From the NCBI GenBank assembly GCA_902495265.1, contig CABUWR010000091.1:1-5916 (forward strand): DNA of 5,916 nt. The letters are read 5' to 3'. Origin of the DNA: an uncultured Collinsella sp. (GTDB lineage Bacteria; Actinomycetota; Coriobacteriia; Coriobacteriales; Coriobacteriaceae). Shown here piece by piece: positions 5,143 to 5,916 of the stretch (position 1 is its first letter; every line of letters begins with the position of its first letter). A model generated the notes under the pieces. That model was not told the DNA's origin and made no database searches. It saw only the letters and a list, made by a program, of their open reading frames with translations. The position numbers and the translations under genes were made by a program.

Positions 5143-5161
5143 GTCACGTTAGTACTAAGAT
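5134..5161 (+). promoter_or_regulatory. Candidate proximal promoter of the flavodoxin gene
   Basis: TTTACA at 5134-5139 (five of six to consensus) is 16 bases from TAAGAT at 5156-5161 (four of six). A start near 5168 would give a leader of about 50 bases. GATATT at 5159-5164 is an alternative -10 with a spacer of 19. Confidence 0.5.
5149..5158. promoter_or_regulatory. Palindromic operator candidate TTAGTACTAA
   Basis: The ten bases are a perfect palindrome. They fill the end of the promoter spacer and overlap the first bases of the -10 box, a classic place for a repressor site. No regulator gene is in view, and a 10-base palindrome in AT-rich DNA could arise by chance. Confidence 0.4.
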
Positions 5162-5220
5162 ATTCATCTAATAAATTGCATTAGTGGCTTTAGTTTTGGG
5201 GGAAACGAGGCAACGTGACT

Positions 5221-5772
5221 ATGACGTGCTCTTTGGTGGTTAACAGCAAGAGCGGTAATACCAGGATGGTTTCGGGCGCGATCAAGCGCGCTCTGCAGGC
5301 TGCGGGCGTTGAGTTTGTCCATGCCGCGGCGTTGAGCGACGATGCGGATGCAGATCAGGTTGCGCTCGAGGCGCAGGGCGCCTGCGCGGCCGACACGGTG
5401 CTCGTCGGTTTTTGGTGCGACAAGGGCGCGTGCACGCCTTCGGTTGCCGCGCTGCTCTCCGCTCTGCACGGCAAGCGCGTTTTCCTCTTTGGTACCTGCG
5501 GTTTTGGCGCCGACCAGAGCTATTATCAGCAGATTATCAATCGCGTGACCTCCAATTTGGCCGAGGATACCGAGCTTGTGGGTTGGGCAATGTGCCAGGG
5601 CAAGATGGGTCCCGCGGTCAAGCAGCGCTACGAGGCCATGCTCGAGCAAGATCCCGACAATGTCCGCTTTAAGATGCTGCTCGATAACTGGGTCGCCGCA
5701 AAGGATCACCCCACCAAGGATGATCTGGACCATATGGCGGCGGCGGCCAAGAAGGCCGTGCTGGGCGAGTAG
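5221..5772 (+). CDS. Flavodoxin-like protein (single domain)
   Basis: The product is a 183-residue cytoplasmic protein that should bind FMN and carry electrons or act as a small flavin reductase. The N-terminus has a strand followed by the FMN phosphate loop SKSGNTR at residues 9-15. Later strands end in GFWCDKG at 63-69 and FLFGTCGFG at 88-96, the usual flavin-contacting loops. The order (GFW.DKG, then GK..FLFGT.G, then a C.GK motif at 125-128) matches my recollection of the Flavodoxin_3 Pfam group, which differs from classical flavodoxin. It has six cysteines, with Cys66, Cys70 and Cys93 near the predicted flavin loops. GAGG at 5207-5210 lies ten bases before the ATG at 5221 and only four before the in-frame GTG at 5215, so ATG is chosen, though GTG is possible. 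It has its own regulatory spacer and a terminator and stands alone. BilS, partner of the bilirubin reductase, is a related kind of protein, but no reductase gene is visible, so I do not give that name. Confidence 0.88.
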   Translation: MTCSLVVNSKSGNTRMVSGAIKRALQAAGVEFVHAAALSDDADADQVALEAQGACAADTVLVGFWCDKGACTPSVAALLSALHGKRVFLFGTCGFGADQSYYQQIINRVTSNLAEDTELVGWAMCQGKMGPAVKQRYEAMLEQDPDNVRFKMLLDNWVAAKDHPTKDDLDHMAAAAKKAVLGE

Positions 5773-5869
5773 CTCCCATCGCTGACGGCGGTCGGCCCAT
5801 CTTTCTAAATGAAACGTCCTCCCGGGCGTCGGGGCACGAAGTTCCCTGCTCTACAGTCCTGCGCAAGAC

Positions 5870-5895
5870 GAAGGCCACATTAAGTGGCCTTCTTT
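5870..5895 (+). terminator. Hairpin terminator downstream of the flavodoxin gene
   Basis: GAAGGCCAC (5870-5878) pairs perfectly with GTGGCCTTC (5884-5892) around loop ATTAA, then TTT follows. CGCAA/TTGCG (5862-5866 with 5894-5898) extends the stem after a short internal loop. The T-tract is short, but the position about 100 bases after the stop fits. Confidence 0.7.
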
Positions 5896-5916
5896 GCGTG
5901 CGGAACTCGCGATGAA

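Noticed and set aside
5101..5184. 27-codon open frame in the flavodoxin upstream region
   Set aside because: No ribosome binding site. It covers the hairpin, the operator candidate and the proximal promoter, so it is more likely regulatory DNA.
5221..5772. Assignment as bilS of the bilirubin reductase operon
   Set aside because: Fold and motifs are compatible, but no bilR or other partner is in the window and the flavodoxin group is broad.

Overview
The window looks like chromosomal DNA from a high-GC gut actinobacterium of the class Coriobacteriia, most likely Collinsella or a close relative. This rests on codon use strongly biased to GC-ending codons, AT-richer spacers, and a glycerate kinase, an exporter and a flavodoxin that all fit that group. 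The palindromic spacer repeats also resemble repeats I recall from Collinsella genomes. The assignment is an inference; no species marker gene is present.

Layout. Positions 1-374 hold the 3' third of a glycerate kinase gene. Positions 375-766 are protein-gene-free and carry three separate inverted-repeat elements: a perfect 26-bp palindrome, a 137-bp unit with inverted ends, and a long hairpin. A promoter at 767-795 then drives the small SRP RNA gene (ffs, about 810-914). Positions 915-1203 hold terminator-like hairpins, one nested inside a larger palindrome, and a weak promoter for the next operon. Positions 1204-4920 are two adjacent genes for the halves of a heterodimeric ABC exporter. The first half has a degenerate ATPase site (Asp for the catalytic Glu, Gln for the switch His). 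The second half is catalytically complete but has an altered signature motif. Positions 4921-5220 are a regulatory spacer with a candidate promoter, three direct repeats in exact 23-base register, a bulged hairpin, and a second candidate promoter overlapped by a perfect palindrome. Positions 5221-5772 encode a single-domain flavodoxin-like protein, followed by a hairpin terminator.

How it works together. The two ABC genes form a translationally close pair: the second gene's Shine-Dalgarno sequence lies in the last codons of the first. Each half carries the defects expected from the other's, as in the TM287/288, BmrCD and LmrCD type. The SRP RNA is a housekeeping gene that is independently transcribed. 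The flavodoxin has its own upstream control region and no obvious redox partner in view. I see no clear new multi-gene system here. The most unexplained sequences are the 23-base repeat array before the flavodoxin gene and the cluster of palindromic elements before the SRP RNA.
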